A stretch of DNA of 64,000 nt from Noviherbaspirillum suwonense (GTDB taxonomy: Bacteria > Pseudomonadota > Gammaproteobacteria > Burkholderiales > Burkholderiaceae_D). Positions within the stretch are counted from its first letter, which is position 1. Every line of letters starts with the position of its first letter. The stretch is from contig NZ_FXUL01000015.1 of assembly GCF_900182955.1 (NCBI RefSeq), positions 1-64,000 on the forward strand. The letters are read 5' to 3'. Shown here piece by piece: positions 1 through 10,641 of this stretch. The notes under the pieces are model-generated. The model worked only from the letters and a program-made list of their open reading frames with translations. It searched no databases and was not told the origin of the DNA. Both the position numbers and the translations under genes were made by a program.

Positions 1-96
1 GGATGGTTTGAGCACTACAATACAAAGCACCCGCACAGCGCGCTAAAGTACCTGCCGCCACGCAGGTTCAGGGAGAAACAGGCTTTGATTAACTAA
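1..96 (+). mobile_element. IS3-family transposase, C-terminal fragment
   Basis: The window opens inside a frame whose last 31 codons include HYNTKHPHSALKYLPPR, the typical C-terminal end of the DDE integrase (OrfB) of IS3-family insertion sequences. It ends with TAA at 94-96. The catalytic residues lie upstream of the window, so I cannot tell whether the element is complete. A matching terminal repeat lies just downstream. Confidence 0.85.
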
Positions 97-100
97 CACC

Positions 101-129
101 GGTGGTCCGGGAATACAGGGGCGAGACCA
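101..129. repeat. putative right terminal inverted repeat of the IS3-family element
   Basis: The sequence ends in CCA, and its reverse complement starts TGGTCTCGCCCCTGTATTCC. This has the TG...CA ends and the CCCC-TAT-TTCC pattern of IS2-group IS3 elements. It lies 5 bases after the transposase stop, where the right end is expected. The left copy is outside the window, so the assignment rests on similarity to the family ends. Confidence 0.6.
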
Positions 130-391
130 GAGCGGTACTGCAAAAATTAGGTTCGTATTAATCGATGGAGTTCTTGAAAATGACGGGTCCCGAACGCGTC
201 CTTACCTTGATTGCTGTGGCTGCATTGGAACTGTCTTCTTTGGTAAGCACTGGTTAGCGCTCATGGCGCACGTAGTAGCTTCGCCTGCTGCACCGCCAGC
301 CACTTTGATTCTTTTTCTGCCACTTGGCGTTGCCACTTGGCGTTCGCTGCGATCGCCGAGTTTTGCTTGGTCCGATGCGGTCTATGACAAG
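130..391. other. gene-free stretch between IS end and tRNA terminator
   Basis: I see no plausible coding frame here. The only structure noted is a 13-base direct repeat (TGCCACTTGGCGT) present twice back to back at 318-343. Confidence 0.5.
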
Positions 392-427
392 AAAAAACCC
401 GCCTCTCCTATGAAGAAAGCGGGTTTT
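392..427 (-). terminator. intrinsic terminator downstream of tRNA-Leu(TAA)
   Basis: Read on the minus strand, AAAACCCGC pairs with GCGGGTTTT around a loop of about 16 bases, and the stem is followed by a run of T. It lies just downstream of the minus-strand tRNA-Leu. Confidence 0.65.
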
Positions 428-459
428 GAGATGCCATGATACAAGAAAACACAGTAAAT

Positions 460-552
460 TGGTGCCCGAGACCGGAATCGAACCGGTACGCCCCCTCTCG
501 GGTAAGCGGCGGATTTTAAGTCCGCTGTGTCTACCAATTTCACCACTCGGGC
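460..552 (-). tRNA. tRNA-Leu (anticodon TAA)
   Basis: The reverse complement folds as a class II tRNA. The acceptor stem GCCCGAG/CTCGGGC is followed by A and an encoded CCA. The anticodon stem GCGGA/TCCGC holds the loop CTTAAAA, giving TAA. A long variable arm of the leucine type and the T-loop TTCGATT are present. It is followed by a terminator at 392-427. Confidence 0.95.
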
Positions 553-692
553 TTGAATGAGGTCAGGATTCTAGCATGCACGGATGTGGCTTCAAGGGAA
601 TTCAACGAAGGCTTATTTTGCTCCTTGCTTGACGGGCGCAAGCGCTATGCGGTCTACTTGCGCGGCATTCGCAGACCGGAGCGTAGTTAGCC

Positions 693-1511
693 ATGAGCAT
701 CACCGCAATCCTTGCAGCACTGAACGACATCCCGCGGGAAATCATCCTGCCGCCCAGCAGCCTTTTTCTATTGATGGCCATCGGCTTGCTGATGCGCCGG
801 CGCTTCCCGATGGGAGGACGGATCATGACGGGGGGCGCGATCGTCGCGCTGTTCGTGTTATCGACTACGGCCGGGGCGCGGCTGTTCGTCAAGCCGCTGG
901 AGCAGCTGACCGCGCCGCTGCAGGTCGTCCACAATACCGGCGCGCAGGCAATCGTGGTGCTAGGCGCCGGGCGGGTGCGGGACGCGCCGGAGTATGACGG
1001 GCGGGACATTCCCGACTACATCGCGCTGGCGCGGCTGCGGTATGCGGCTCGGCTGCAGCGCGCGACGAAGCTGCCGGTGCTGGTCACAGGGGGCAATGGC
1101 CTGGTGGACGACACGGCGTGGTCCAAGGCCGATGCGATGGCGGCGGCGCTGCGGGACGACTTTGGGGTGCCGGTGAAATGGATCGAGGGCAAGTCGCGCA
1201 ATACCGCTGAAAATGCGACCTTCAGCGCGGCGATATTGCGGCCGGAAAAGGTGCGCCGGGTGATGGTGGTCACCGACGCGATGCACATGGCGCGATCGCG
1301 GACGGCCTTCCAGCGTGCCGGACTGGAAGTGGTGGCCGCCCCTACCCTGTTCTTCAGCTATGCGCCGCTGACCGTCGGCTCCTATCTGCCGAGCGCCGAA
1401 GGCCTGCGCCAGTCCTGGTATGCGGTCTATGAATTGCTGGGCATCGCCTGGTACCGCCTGCGCTATCACGAACCGGTGGAAAGTAGTGCAACTTCTTCCG
1501 ACATGCGATAG
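693..1511 (+). CDS. YdcF-family (DUF218) membrane-anchored protein
   Basis: This 272-residue protein has two N-terminal hydrophobic segments (about residues 15-35 and 45-65) and then a DUF218/YdcF domain. The family motifs are visible: AIVVLGAGR near residue 90, LVTGGNG near 130, and a SRNTAENA segment near 168 that in this family helps form the active-site pocket. Family members include ElyC and SanA, which influence envelope integrity and lipid-carrier use. The true substrate is unknown, so this is a family assignment only. The ATG is preceded by GGAG 11 bases upstream. The next gene starts 58 bases later on the same strand and may be cotranscribed. Confidence 0.85.
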   Translation: MSITAILAALNDIPREIILPPSSLFLLMAIGLLMRRRFPMGGRIMTGGAIVALFVLSTTAGARLFVKPLEQLTAPLQVVHNTGAQAIVVLGAGRVRDAPEYDGRDIPDYIALARLRYAARLQRATKLPVLVTGGNGLVDDTAWSKADAMAAALRDDFGVPVKWIEGKSRNTAENATFSAAILRPEKVRRVMVVTDAMHMARSRTAFQRAGLEVVAAPTLFFSYAPLTVGSYLPSAEGLRQSWYAVYELLGIAWYRLRYHEPVESSATSSDMR

Positions 1512-1569
1512 GCGCACAGTCTGGTATTCTGTAATCTTTCTTTCTGTTCACATTTCGAGATACATTGCC

Positions 1570-2334
1570 ATGCTCAACCGTTTCCGCTGCGCCTGCCTGA
1601 CCGTTTCTGCGCTGTGCGCCGCTGTCCCTGCCAGCGCCCAGGACATGGTGGACGTGATCAAGCGGGTGAAACCGGCGGTGGTCGCCATCGGCACCTTCCA
1701 GCAGACCCGCAGTCCCTCCGCCGACTTCCGCGGGACCGGCTTTGCGGTCGGCGATGGGCTGAGCGTGATCACCAACGCGCATGTGCTGCCCGCATCCCTC
1801 AATACCGATCAGAAGGAAATGCTGGGCATTATCACCGGCGAAGGTGCGAATCCGACTTTCCGGGTTGCCATGGTGGCGGGCGTGGACCGGGAACATGACC
1901 TGGCGCACCTGCGCATCAGCGGCGCGCCGCTGCCTGTGCTGCAGCTGCAGGACTCCGAAAAGGTGGAGGAAGGCGAGGAACTGGCGTTCACCGGATTTCC
2001 GCTCGGGATGCTGCTGGGCATGCGCCACGTGACGCACCGGGCGATGCTGTCGGCAATCACGCCGATTGCCATCCCGGCGTCCAACGCGCGTCAGCTGGAC
2101 GCGAAAACCATCGCGCAGATGCAGCGCTCGCCTTTCGCGGTGTTCCAGCTCGACGGTACGGCTTACCCGGGCAATAGCGGCAGCCCGGTGTTCGACCCGA
2201 AGACCGGCGGGGTCGTGGGCATCATCAACATGGTCTATGTGAAGGGCGTGAAGGAAAACGCGATCAGCAACCCCAGCGGCATCACCTACGCGATACCGGG
2301 TAAATACATCACCCGCCTGCTCAACGGCAAATAA
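1570..2334 (+). CDS. secreted trypsin-like serine protease
   Basis: A 254-residue protein with a signal peptide (charged start, hydrophobic stretch, cleavage after ASAQ near residue 24) and a trypsin-fold protease domain. The catalytic triad is visible: His71 in TNAHVLP, Asp110 in REHDLAHLRI, and Ser203 in GNSGSP. There is no PDZ domain, so it resembles the protease half of DegP/HtrA alone. I chose the ATG at 1570 rather than upstream starts because it places the signal peptide exactly at the N-terminus. It probably acts in the periplasm; the substrate is unknown. Confidence 0.88.
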   Translation: MLNRFRCACLTVSALCAAVPASAQDMVDVIKRVKPAVVAIGTFQQTRSPSADFRGTGFAVGDGLSVITNAHVLPASLNTDQKEMLGIITGEGANPTFRVAMVAGVDREHDLAHLRISGAPLPVLQLQDSEKVEEGEELAFTGFPLGMLLGMRHVTHRAMLSAITPIAIPASNARQLDAKTIAQMQRSPFAVFQLDGTAYPGNSGSPVFDPKTGGVVGIINMVYVKGVKENAISNPSGITYAIPGKYITRLLNGK

Positions 2335-2339
2335 TCGCT

Positions 2340-2567
2340 TCAGCCCTGGTGGCGCCTGCGCTCGCTGGGGCGCAGCAGCACCCGCATGGCGACGTCGAGA
2401 TGGATGAAATTGTCCTTCAGGAAGGCTGCCGCATGCTCGACGCCAAACTGTTCCTGCAACAACAAGCCGACTTCAACGATATGAGCGCTGAGAAAATCGC
2501 GTCGGACGAATCGCGTCGACCTGATCTCTGGCAGGGTACTGGCAAATTGCTCTTGGGTGCTCATCAT
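2340..2567 (-). CDS. small hypothetical protein
   Basis: A 75-residue protein starting MMSTQEQF. It is mixed in composition, probably helical, and ends in a basic tail (RPSERRRHQG). There is no signal peptide or membrane segment. AGGA lies about 10 bases upstream of the double ATG at 2562-2567, which supports this start over longer frames. It is convergent with the protease gene, with only 5 bases between the stops. I do not recognise the family. The codon choice looks like a real gene, but no function can be given. Confidence 0.6.
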   Translation of the reverse strand: MMSTQEQFASTLPEIRSTRFVRRDFLSAHIVEVGLLLQEQFGVEHAAAFLKDNFIHLDVAMRVLLRPSERRRHQG

Positions 2568-2786
2568 CTGTTTTATCCTGGTGTGGCAGCTATAGCGCCT
2601 TCCGACATGGTTAAGGCCGCCCGGAACGGTTTCATGCATGGTGTGGTCTCCCCCGCATGAACCTCTTACAAACTGTTACAGATGAATGTTAGCAATATCC
2701 ATGCCCATAAAAGAAACAAGGTGATTCAAACACTTGCGTAATGCCTGTCATCACCCTGTAAGATTTTTCGACAGCAACTGTCCAGT

Positions 2787-4220
2787 TCAGGCCGATTCAG
2801 CCCTTGCATAGATGTCTTCGAAACGGACGATGTCATCCTCGCCAAGATAGCTGCCCGACTGCACTTCGATGATGTCCAGCGGCATCTTGCCCGGGTTTTC
2901 CAGGCGGTGGGTGACGCCGATCGGGATGTAGGTCGACTCGTTCTCGCTCAGCAGCTTCACCGTCTCGCCGCAGGTAATGCGCGCGGTGCCGCGCACGACC
3001 ACCCAGTGCTCGGCGCGGTGGTGATGCATCTGCAGCGACAGTTTCTCGCCCGGCTTGACCATGATGCGCTTGACCTGGAAGCGGCTGCCGGCATCGATGC
3101 CTTCGTAATATCCCCACGGACGATAGACGCGGGTATGGTTGAGGTGCTCGGTGCGCTTGCTGTTCTTCAGGTGCTCGACCACTTTCTTGACCTGCTGTAC
3201 CTGGTCCTTGTGTGCGACCAGCACCGCGTCGTCGGTTTCCACGACGATCAGGTCCTGCACGCCGATCAGCGCGACCATGCGGCTTTCGGCGCGCACAAGC
3301 GAGTTCTGCACGTTGTCGGTATAGACGTCGCCGCGCAGCACGTTGCCATTCTCGTCGCCTTGCTGGACTTCCCAGAGCGCCGACCACGAGCCGACGTCAT
3401 TCCAGCCCAGCGCCGCCGGGACGACCACCGCATGCCTGGTATGTTCCATCACCGCATAGTCGATCGAGTCCGATGGGCAGGCGGCAAATGCCGCTTCGTC
3501 CATCCGGCAGAAATCGAGGTCGCCATGCCGGCCGGACACCGCAGCCGCGGTCTGCTCGGCGATGCGCGGCTGGAACCGGGTCAGCTCTTCAAGGTAGCGG
3601 GACGCCTCGAACAGGAACATGCCGCTGTTCCAGCTGTAATTGCCATCGTCCAAAAAACCCTGCGCGGTGGCGGCATCCGGCTTCTCGACGAAACGCTCGA
3701 CCGCATAGCAGCCGTCGAAGCCGGCGACCTGCGTGCCGCGCCGGATATAGCCGTAGCCGGTTTCCGCCCCCGTCGGCTCGATGCCGAACGTGACCAGCGC
3801 GCCCTGCCCCAGCGCGACCTCGAGCGCACGGCCGATGGCTGCATGGAAGGCGTCGGTATCGCTGATGACATGGTCGGCCGGCAGCACCAGCATCACCGCT
3901 TCCTTGTCCCGCGCGAGCAGGAAATGCGCGGCGGCGGCGACTGCCGGCGCCGTATTGCGGCCCTCGGGTTCGAGCAGGATGCCGATCGGCTTGATGCCGA
4001 TCTCGCGCATCTGTTCGGCGACGAGGAAGCGGTGCTCATCGCCGCAGACCAGCAGCGGCGGCTGCAATTCCACGCGGCCGGCGACACGCAGCGCGGTTTC
4101 CTGCAGCATGGTCTTTTCCGACGCGAGCGGCAGCAGTTGCTTTGGCAGCGCCGCCCGCGACAGCGGCCACAAGCGCGTGCCGTAGCCGCCGGACAGGATT
4201 ACGGGATAAATGTTGGCCAT
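2787..4220 (-). CDS. manC: mannose-1-phosphate guanylyltransferase / mannose-6-phosphate isomerase
   Basis: This 477-residue protein makes GDP-mannose from mannose-1-phosphate and GTP, and the C-terminal part resembles type II phosphomannose isomerase. The nucleotidyltransferase signature GGYGTRLWPLSR spans residues 11-22, and FVEKP (177-181) is the sugar-phosphate-binding motif. The C-terminal cupin contains RPWGYY and KPGEKLSLQMHHHRAEHW with metal-ligand histidines. Length is normal for the ManC/CpsB/AlgA family. The ATG at 4220 has AAGGAG 7 bases upstream. It stands next to XrtA-associated EPS genes, so it most likely feeds mannose or a GDP-mannose-derived sugar into the polymer. Confidence 0.93.
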   Translation of the reverse strand: MANIYPVILSGGYGTRLWPLSRAALPKQLLPLASEKTMLQETALRVAGRVELQPPLLVCGDEHRFLVAEQMREIGIKPIGILLEPEGRNTAPAVAAAAHFLLARDKEAVMLVLPADHVISDTDAFHAAIGRALEVALGQGALVTFGIEPTGAETGYGYIRRGTQVAGFDGCYAVERFVEKPDAATAQGFLDDGNYSWNSGMFLFEASRYLEELTRFQPRIAEQTAAAVSGRHGDLDFCRMDEAAFAACPSDSIDYAVMEHTRHAVVVPAALGWNDVGSWSALWEVQQGDENGNVLRGDVYTDNVQNSLVRAESRMVALIGVQDLIVVETDDAVLVAHKDQVQQVKKVVEHLKNSKRTEHLNHTRVYRPWGYYEGIDAGSRFQVKRIMVKPGEKLSLQMHHHRAEHWVVVRGTARITCGETVKLLSENESTYIPIGVTHRLENPGKMPLDIIEVQSGSYLGEDDIVRFEDIYARAESA

Positions 4221-4333
4221 CAGGTGGCTCCTTTCGTTGAACGCACAACGCTGCGTAATTTGTAAAATACACTCATCATTTTTGTAACTTTTCCATGTCG
4301 GCAATACTTTCTGTGCTGCGGCGTCCCGCGACC

Positions 4334-5575
4334 TCAGACCAGCACTTCGGCTGCGGCCGGTCGGCTCAGGAAACCGGACGGGCTGGCGCTCGGCCCGTAA
4401 GCACCCGACTGGAACACGACGACCAGGTCGCCGACATCGGCCTGCGGCAGCGGCATCCGGTCGGCGAGGATGTCGAGCGGCGTGCAGAGCGGGCCGACGA
4501 TATTGACCGACTCGGTCTCGCCGGCCGGCGCTTCCATCCGCGTGCCGATGGCGACCGGGTAGTTCTTGCGTATCACCTGGCCGAGGTTGCCGGAGGCGGC
4601 AAGCTGGTGGTTCATGCCGCCGTCCGTGACCAGGAAAACCTGGCCGCGGGACACCTTGCGGTCGGTGACGCGGGTGACGTAGACGCCGGCTTCGCCCACC
4701 AGGTAACGCCCGAGCTCGATCGCCACGTTCGCCTGCGGCAGCGCGTCGCGCATGCGCGGCAGCCAGGCATCGAGGTTGTCGGCGATGGGCCGCAGGTCGA
4801 GCGCGGCCTCGCCGGGAAAATACGGGATGCCGAATCCGCCGCCGATATTGAGCAGCACCACCGGCGCCGGCGCATCGTCGGCGAGACGGCGGGCCAGTTC
4901 GAAGGTGCTGGACTGCGCATCGACGATGGTCGACACCGACAGGCTCTGCGAGCCGCTGAAGATCTGCAGCCCGTGGAAATCCAGCCCGAGCGCGCCGACT
5001 TTGCGCAGCAGCGCAGGCGCCTCCTCGGCATCGACGCCGAACTGGCGCGCGCCGCCGCCCATCTTCATGCCGGACGACTTCATCTCGAAGTCGGGGTTGA
5101 TGCGCAGCAGCACCCGCGGCCTGAGTCCCAGCATGTCGCCGATGCGCGCCGCCCGCACCGCCTCGTTCGGCGACTCCAGGCTCAGCACCACGCCGGCGGC
5201 GATTGCCTGCGTCAGTTCGGCGTCGGTCTTGCCGGGGCCGGCGAAGCTGACCGAGGCCGGCGGCATCGGCGTGTCCAGCGCGACCCGCATCTCGCTGGCG
5301 GACGCGACGTCGAAACCGTCGACCAGTCCGGCCATGTGCTGCACCAGCGCCGGCATCGGGTTGGCCTTCACGGAAAAGTGCAGCTGGATAGCCTGCGGCA
5401 GGCTGGCGCGCAGGTGCGCGACGCGGCCGGTCAGCAGGCCGCGGTCATAGGCGAAGAATGGCGTGCCGCCGACGCGCTGCGCGAGGCGATGCAGCGGGAT
5501 GCCGCCCACCTGCAGGCAGTTGTCGACGACGCCGAAATGGGTCTGCGGCGCGTGTACGGGTTTGCTGTGGCTCAT
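4334..5575 (-). CDS. pyridoxal-dependent decarboxylase, exosortase A system-associated
   Basis: A 413-residue PLP enzyme of the alanine-racemase-fold (type III) decarboxylase family, like diaminopimelate or ornithine decarboxylase. Lys70 in FSVKANP is the expected Schiff-base lysine. GGGFG (245-249) binds the PLP phosphate. Cys364 in GPLCTPLD is the partner active-site residue from the other monomer. It matches the TIGR03099-type subfamily found in XrtA loci, whose substrate is unknown. Its ATG overlaps the stop of the upstream acyl-CoA ligase by 4 bases (ATGA), so the two are translationally coupled. The frame stays open far upstream through the ligase, but that extension is out-of-frame shadow. 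Confidence 0.9.
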   Translation of the reverse strand: MSHSKPVHAPQTHFGVVDNCLQVGGIPLHRLAQRVGGTPFFAYDRGLLTGRVAHLRASLPQAIQLHFSVKANPMPALVQHMAGLVDGFDVASASEMRVALDTPMPPASVSFAGPGKTDAELTQAIAAGVVLSLESPNEAVRAARIGDMLGLRPRVLLRINPDFEMKSSGMKMGGGARQFGVDAEEAPALLRKVGALGLDFHGLQIFSGSQSLSVSTIVDAQSSTFELARRLADDAPAPVVLLNIGGGFGIPYFPGEAALDLRPIADNLDAWLPRMRDALPQANVAIELGRYLVGEAGVYVTRVTDRKVSRGQVFLVTDGGMNHQLAASGNLGQVIRKNYPVAIGTRMEAPAGETESVNIVGPLCTPLDILADRMPLPQADVGDLVVVFQSGAYGPSASPSGFLSRPAAAEVLV

Positions 5576-7170
5576 GATGCGGCGTTGCTCGTGTCCTGGT
5601 TGTGCCGGCCTGCAAGCTCGGCCTGCAGCAGCTTGCGGTCTATCTTGCCGTTCGGGTTGCGCGGCAGGCTGCCGTCGCGGATCTCGACCGACATCGGCAC
5701 CATATAGGCCGGCAGCGCGCGCCGGCAGGCGTCGAGCACGCTGTCGGCGCTCGCCGGCGCTTCGGGCAGGGCCACCGCCACCACGGCGATGCTCTGGCCC
5801 AGCGTCGGATGCGGCAGGCCGATCGCCGCGACTTCCAGCACGCCGCCGGCCCCATGCACGACTTCCTCGACCTCGGTCGGGCTGACGCGATAGCCCGACA
5901 CCTTGATCATGTCGTCGCTGCGGCCGATGTAGTACAGGAAGCCGTCCGCATCCATCCGCACCGTGTCGCCGGACCAGACCGCGATTTCCGGCAGCGGCAG
6001 GCCGGCATCGCGTCCCGGCGCGGGACGGAAGCGCTCTGCCGTGCGCGCCGGGTCGTTCCAGTAGCCCATCGCCACCAGCGCGCCGCGGTGCACCAGTTCG
6101 CCCGGTTCGTCCGGGTCGCACGGGCTGCCGTCGGGACGGACCACCATCACCTCGGCGTTCGGGATCGCGCGGCCGATCGAGTCGGGCCGGCGCGCCAGTT
6201 CGGCCGGCGGCAGGTAGGTCGACCGGAATGCCTCGGTCAGCCCGTACATCAGGTAGATCTCCGCCTGCGGCAGCACGGCGCGCAGCCTGGCGACGGTGGT
6301 GCGCGGCATCGCGCCGCCGGAATTGGTCAGGTAGCGCAGCGTGCCGCCTTCCGGCCAGTCCAGCTGCGCCAGCTGTATCCACAGCGGCGGCACCGCGGCC
6401 AGGCCGGTGATGCGTTCGCTGGCGACCATCCGCACGATGTCCCGCGGCAGCAGGTAATTGATCAGCACCGCGCAGGCGCCGGACAGGAAGGCCGTGCTCA
6501 GCTGCGACAGGCCGTAATCGAAACTCAGCGGCAGCACCGCCAGGATGCGGTCGTCGGGCCGGTTGTGCAGGTAGGCCGCCACGCTGCGCGCGCCGGCGAC
6601 CATGTTGCGGTTGGACAGCACGACGCCCTTGGGCTGGCCGGTGCTGCCCGACGTGTAAAGGATGGCCGCGACATCGCTGTCGATGCGCCGGTGCGGCAGC
6701 CGCGGCGGCACCGGCGCCGGCAGTCCGGCGGCGGCGACCAGGCGCACGCCATGCGGCAGCATGACGCCGCCCGGCTGGCCGGTGGCGATCACGATCCGCA
6801 GGCCGGGGCAGCCGGCCAGCGCCGGCGCCAGCGCGGCCAGCCGCTCGGCCGACGTCACCAGGATGCGGACGTCGCAGTCGGCCAGGATGTAGGCGACCTG
6901 TTCGGCCTTGAGCAGCGGGTTGACCGGCACGAACACCGCGCCGGCGTCGGCCGCGCCATACATCGCCGTCACCGCCTCGATGCGTTTCTCGAGATAGATC
7001 GCGACCCGCTCGCCGGCGGCGATGCCCAGCGCGAGCAGCGCGCCCGACCAGGTCTCGACCTCGCGCGCCAGTTCGGCATAGGACAGCCGCCGGTCCTGGA
7101 AGACCAGCGCCTCGGCGTCGGGCGTGCGGATCGCCGAGGCGTGGATGAAGTCGCTCGTGCGCAAGCTCAT
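5572..7170 (-). CDS. AMP-forming acyl-CoA ligase, exosortase A system-associated
   Basis: A 532-residue adenylate-forming enzyme of the ANL superfamily. The P-loop YTSGSTGQPKG lies at 172-182, YGLTEA at 309-314, the ribose-binding Asp in SGDTVRMD at 402, and the catalytic lysine in NPNGKIDRK at 509. It should activate a carboxylic acid as an acyl-AMP and transfer it to CoA or to a carrier protein. It matches the TIGR03098-type ligase of XrtA loci. It overlaps the PLP decarboxylase by 4 bases and starts 12 bases after prsR stops. With the acyl carrier protein at 15563 it suggests acyl or aminoacyl loading, which is my inference. Confidence 0.9.
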   Translation of the reverse strand: MSLRTSDFIHASAIRTPDAEALVFQDRRLSYAELAREVETWSGALLALGIAAGERVAIYLEKRIEAVTAMYGAADAGAVFVPVNPLLKAEQVAYILADCDVRILVTSAERLAALAPALAGCPGLRIVIATGQPGGVMLPHGVRLVAAAGLPAPVPPRLPHRRIDSDVAAILYTSGSTGQPKGVVLSNRNMVAGARSVAAYLHNRPDDRILAVLPLSFDYGLSQLSTAFLSGACAVLINYLLPRDIVRMVASERITGLAAVPPLWIQLAQLDWPEGGTLRYLTNSGGAMPRTTVARLRAVLPQAEIYLMYGLTEAFRSTYLPPAELARRPDSIGRAIPNAEVMVVRPDGSPCDPDEPGELVHRGALVAMGYWNDPARTAERFRPAPGRDAGLPLPEIAVWSGDTVRMDADGFLYYIGRSDDMIKVSGYRVSPTEVEEVVHGAGGVLEVAAIGLPHPTLGQSIAVVAVALPEAPASADSVLDACRRALPAYMVPMSVEIRDGSLPRNPNGKIDRKLLQAELAGRHNQDTSNAAS

Positions 7171-7182
7171 TCGGTCTCCCGC

Positions 7183-8531
<1,349 letters not shown>

Positions 8532-8535
<4 letters not shown>

Positions 8536-10625
8536 GCAGATTCCTCTTGCTGTTCGTCTATCCGCTGTCCGGCGCGCGCGCCGTTCAACGGTAATGTCAT
8601 GGTGAAGGTGGTGCCCTCGCCTGCACGGCTGGCTACATCGAGCCTGCCGCCCAGTTCCTGGATATATTCGCGGCTTTCGAACACGCCGACGCCCATGCCG
8701 GCCGACTTCGTGGTTTCGAAGGGCTTGAACAGGCGCGAACGCATGAATTCCTCGGTCATGCCTGCGCCATTGTCGCTGATCTCGATCACTGCGTTCTCGT
8801 CCTGCCGGCGCAGGGCGACCAGCACGCGGCCGTCGCGGGGCGAAGCCTCGATCGCATTCTGGATCAGGTGTCCGACCACCCGTTCCATGCGGCCCCAGTT
8901 GGCCAGCAGCGTCAGGCCCTTGTCATGCAGTTCCAGCGTCGGCCGCGGCTCGAACTGCGACTTCAGCTGCACCGCCTGCGCCAGCAGTTTATCAAGCGAA
9001 AGCGGCGCCGGTCCCTCGATCGAGTCGCCGCTGTTGAGCTTGTGCAGCAGCAGCTTCATTTTCTTCACCGAGTTATCCAGCGTATCCATCATGTCCTTCT
9101 GGAACTCCGGGTTGTCGCGATGCTTTTCGGCATTGGCGACCAGCAGCGACAGCTGGAAAATCAGGTTCTTCAGGTCGTGGACAATGAAGGTCGACATCCG
9201 GTTGAAGGACTCGAATTGCCGGGCCACCATCAGCGCATTGGCCGACTGCTGCTGCGCCAGGTAGCTGGCGGCCTGGTTGCCCGCGATCTTCAGCAGGTCG
9301 GTGACTTCCCAGTTGAGCCGGATGCGGCTGCGCGGCTGCGACAGCACGACGAAGCCCAGCAATTCCTCGTGCATGATCAGCGGCACCACCAGCCAGGCGC
9401 GCGGCAGCTTGCGCAGCCATTCGGGCGCGACCAGGCCTTCGTATTTTTCCGGGTCGGCCTCCAGTTCGTCGAGGTCGACCACCCATTGCCGGCCTTGCAG
9501 GAAGCTGCAGAATGCGCTGTCGGCCGGTTCGCTGCCGGCCGCGTCCGGCATATGCCAGTGCGCCAGCAGCGCATGATGCGCACCGTTGCTGAGCCACAGC
9601 GCGCCGGTCGGGCTCTCCACGAGGTCGGCGATCGCCTGCACCGCGCGCTCGCCGAGGTCCGGGCCCTTGGTCGAGAGCGTGCGCGTGAAGCGCAGCCATT
9701 CTTCCCGGTAATCGTAGTTGTAGTTGTAAAAGTTCTTGCTGATGAACACCTTGAGCCGCGAGCGCACGGTCCCCGAGAACACGATGCCCGCCAGCAGCGC
9801 CAGCGCGGCGGCGAAGAAGGTCACCTGCATCACCGAGCCCCAGCTGCCGCCGAAGAAGCGCAGCCAGTAGCCTGCCAGCGCCATCATCAGCAGGTAGAGC
9901 GCGGAGCCGACCACGGCCGCCGAATGGAAGATCACGCGGCGCGACACTGCGATGTCGAGCGACCACTTCGGGTTGCGCGCTGCCGACACCGCGATCAGCG
10001 GCACCGCCAGCGCGTTGACCATGCCGCGCGCGGCCCAGATATCGACATTCAGCGCGCGGAACAGCATGGCGTCGCTGTACAGGTAGAAGTCGTAGACATA
10101 CAGGCCGCCGACGCCCAGGCAGGCGAACTTGATCGCCCAGCGTTCCTGCGGCGGCGTGCTGCGGTACAGCTGCTCGACCAGCAGCATGCCGATGACCGCC
10201 ATCGCAACGCGGCCGACGAAGTTGGCCATGAAATAGATCTGGGTGTCGACATCGCGCAGGATCCAGCGGCTGTAGACGGTGCCGGCGGCGCAGAGGATGT
10301 AGAGCATGGCCAGGCCGGGCGCCAGCAGCCGCGACTGCACCACCGGCGCGCCGCTGTCCTTGCGGTAAGGACTCAGCACCGCCACCAGGAAGATGGTCCA
10401 TGCGGCATTGCGCGCCAGTTCCAGCATGTCGCTTGCCAGCGAAAGCTGGATGCCGGCGCTCGCCTGCTGGGCGACCACTCCGGCCCACAGCGCGGTGATG
10501 CCGCTGGCCGCCGTCAGCGCCATGCCGTGCAGACGGCCGCGCCAGCTGGTCAGCAGCAGCAGCGTCAGCAGGAGGAAAGCCGCCGCCGCGATGCCGTAGC
10601 TGACCGCGATGACGTTGACTACCAT
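8532..10625 (-). CDS. prsK: PrsK, XrtA/PEP-CTERM system histidine kinase
   Basis: This 697-residue sensor kinase has about eight hydrophobic segments in residues 1-290, a GAF-like domain (about 320-460), and a kinase core. The phospho-acceptor is His483 in IVHDLKNL. The N box is HLIQNAIEAS (N590), G1 is DNGAGM near 618-623, and G2 is GMGVGV near 643-648. It should autophosphorylate and pass phosphate to PrsR, encoded immediately downstream with a 4-base overlap. Length and layout fit the TIGR02916-type family. The signal is unknown. Its start lies 16 bases after the stop of the upstream sugar transferase gene, so the three probably form one operon. Confidence 0.94.
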
Positions 10626-10641
10626 GGCAGGGCTGCCCGGG

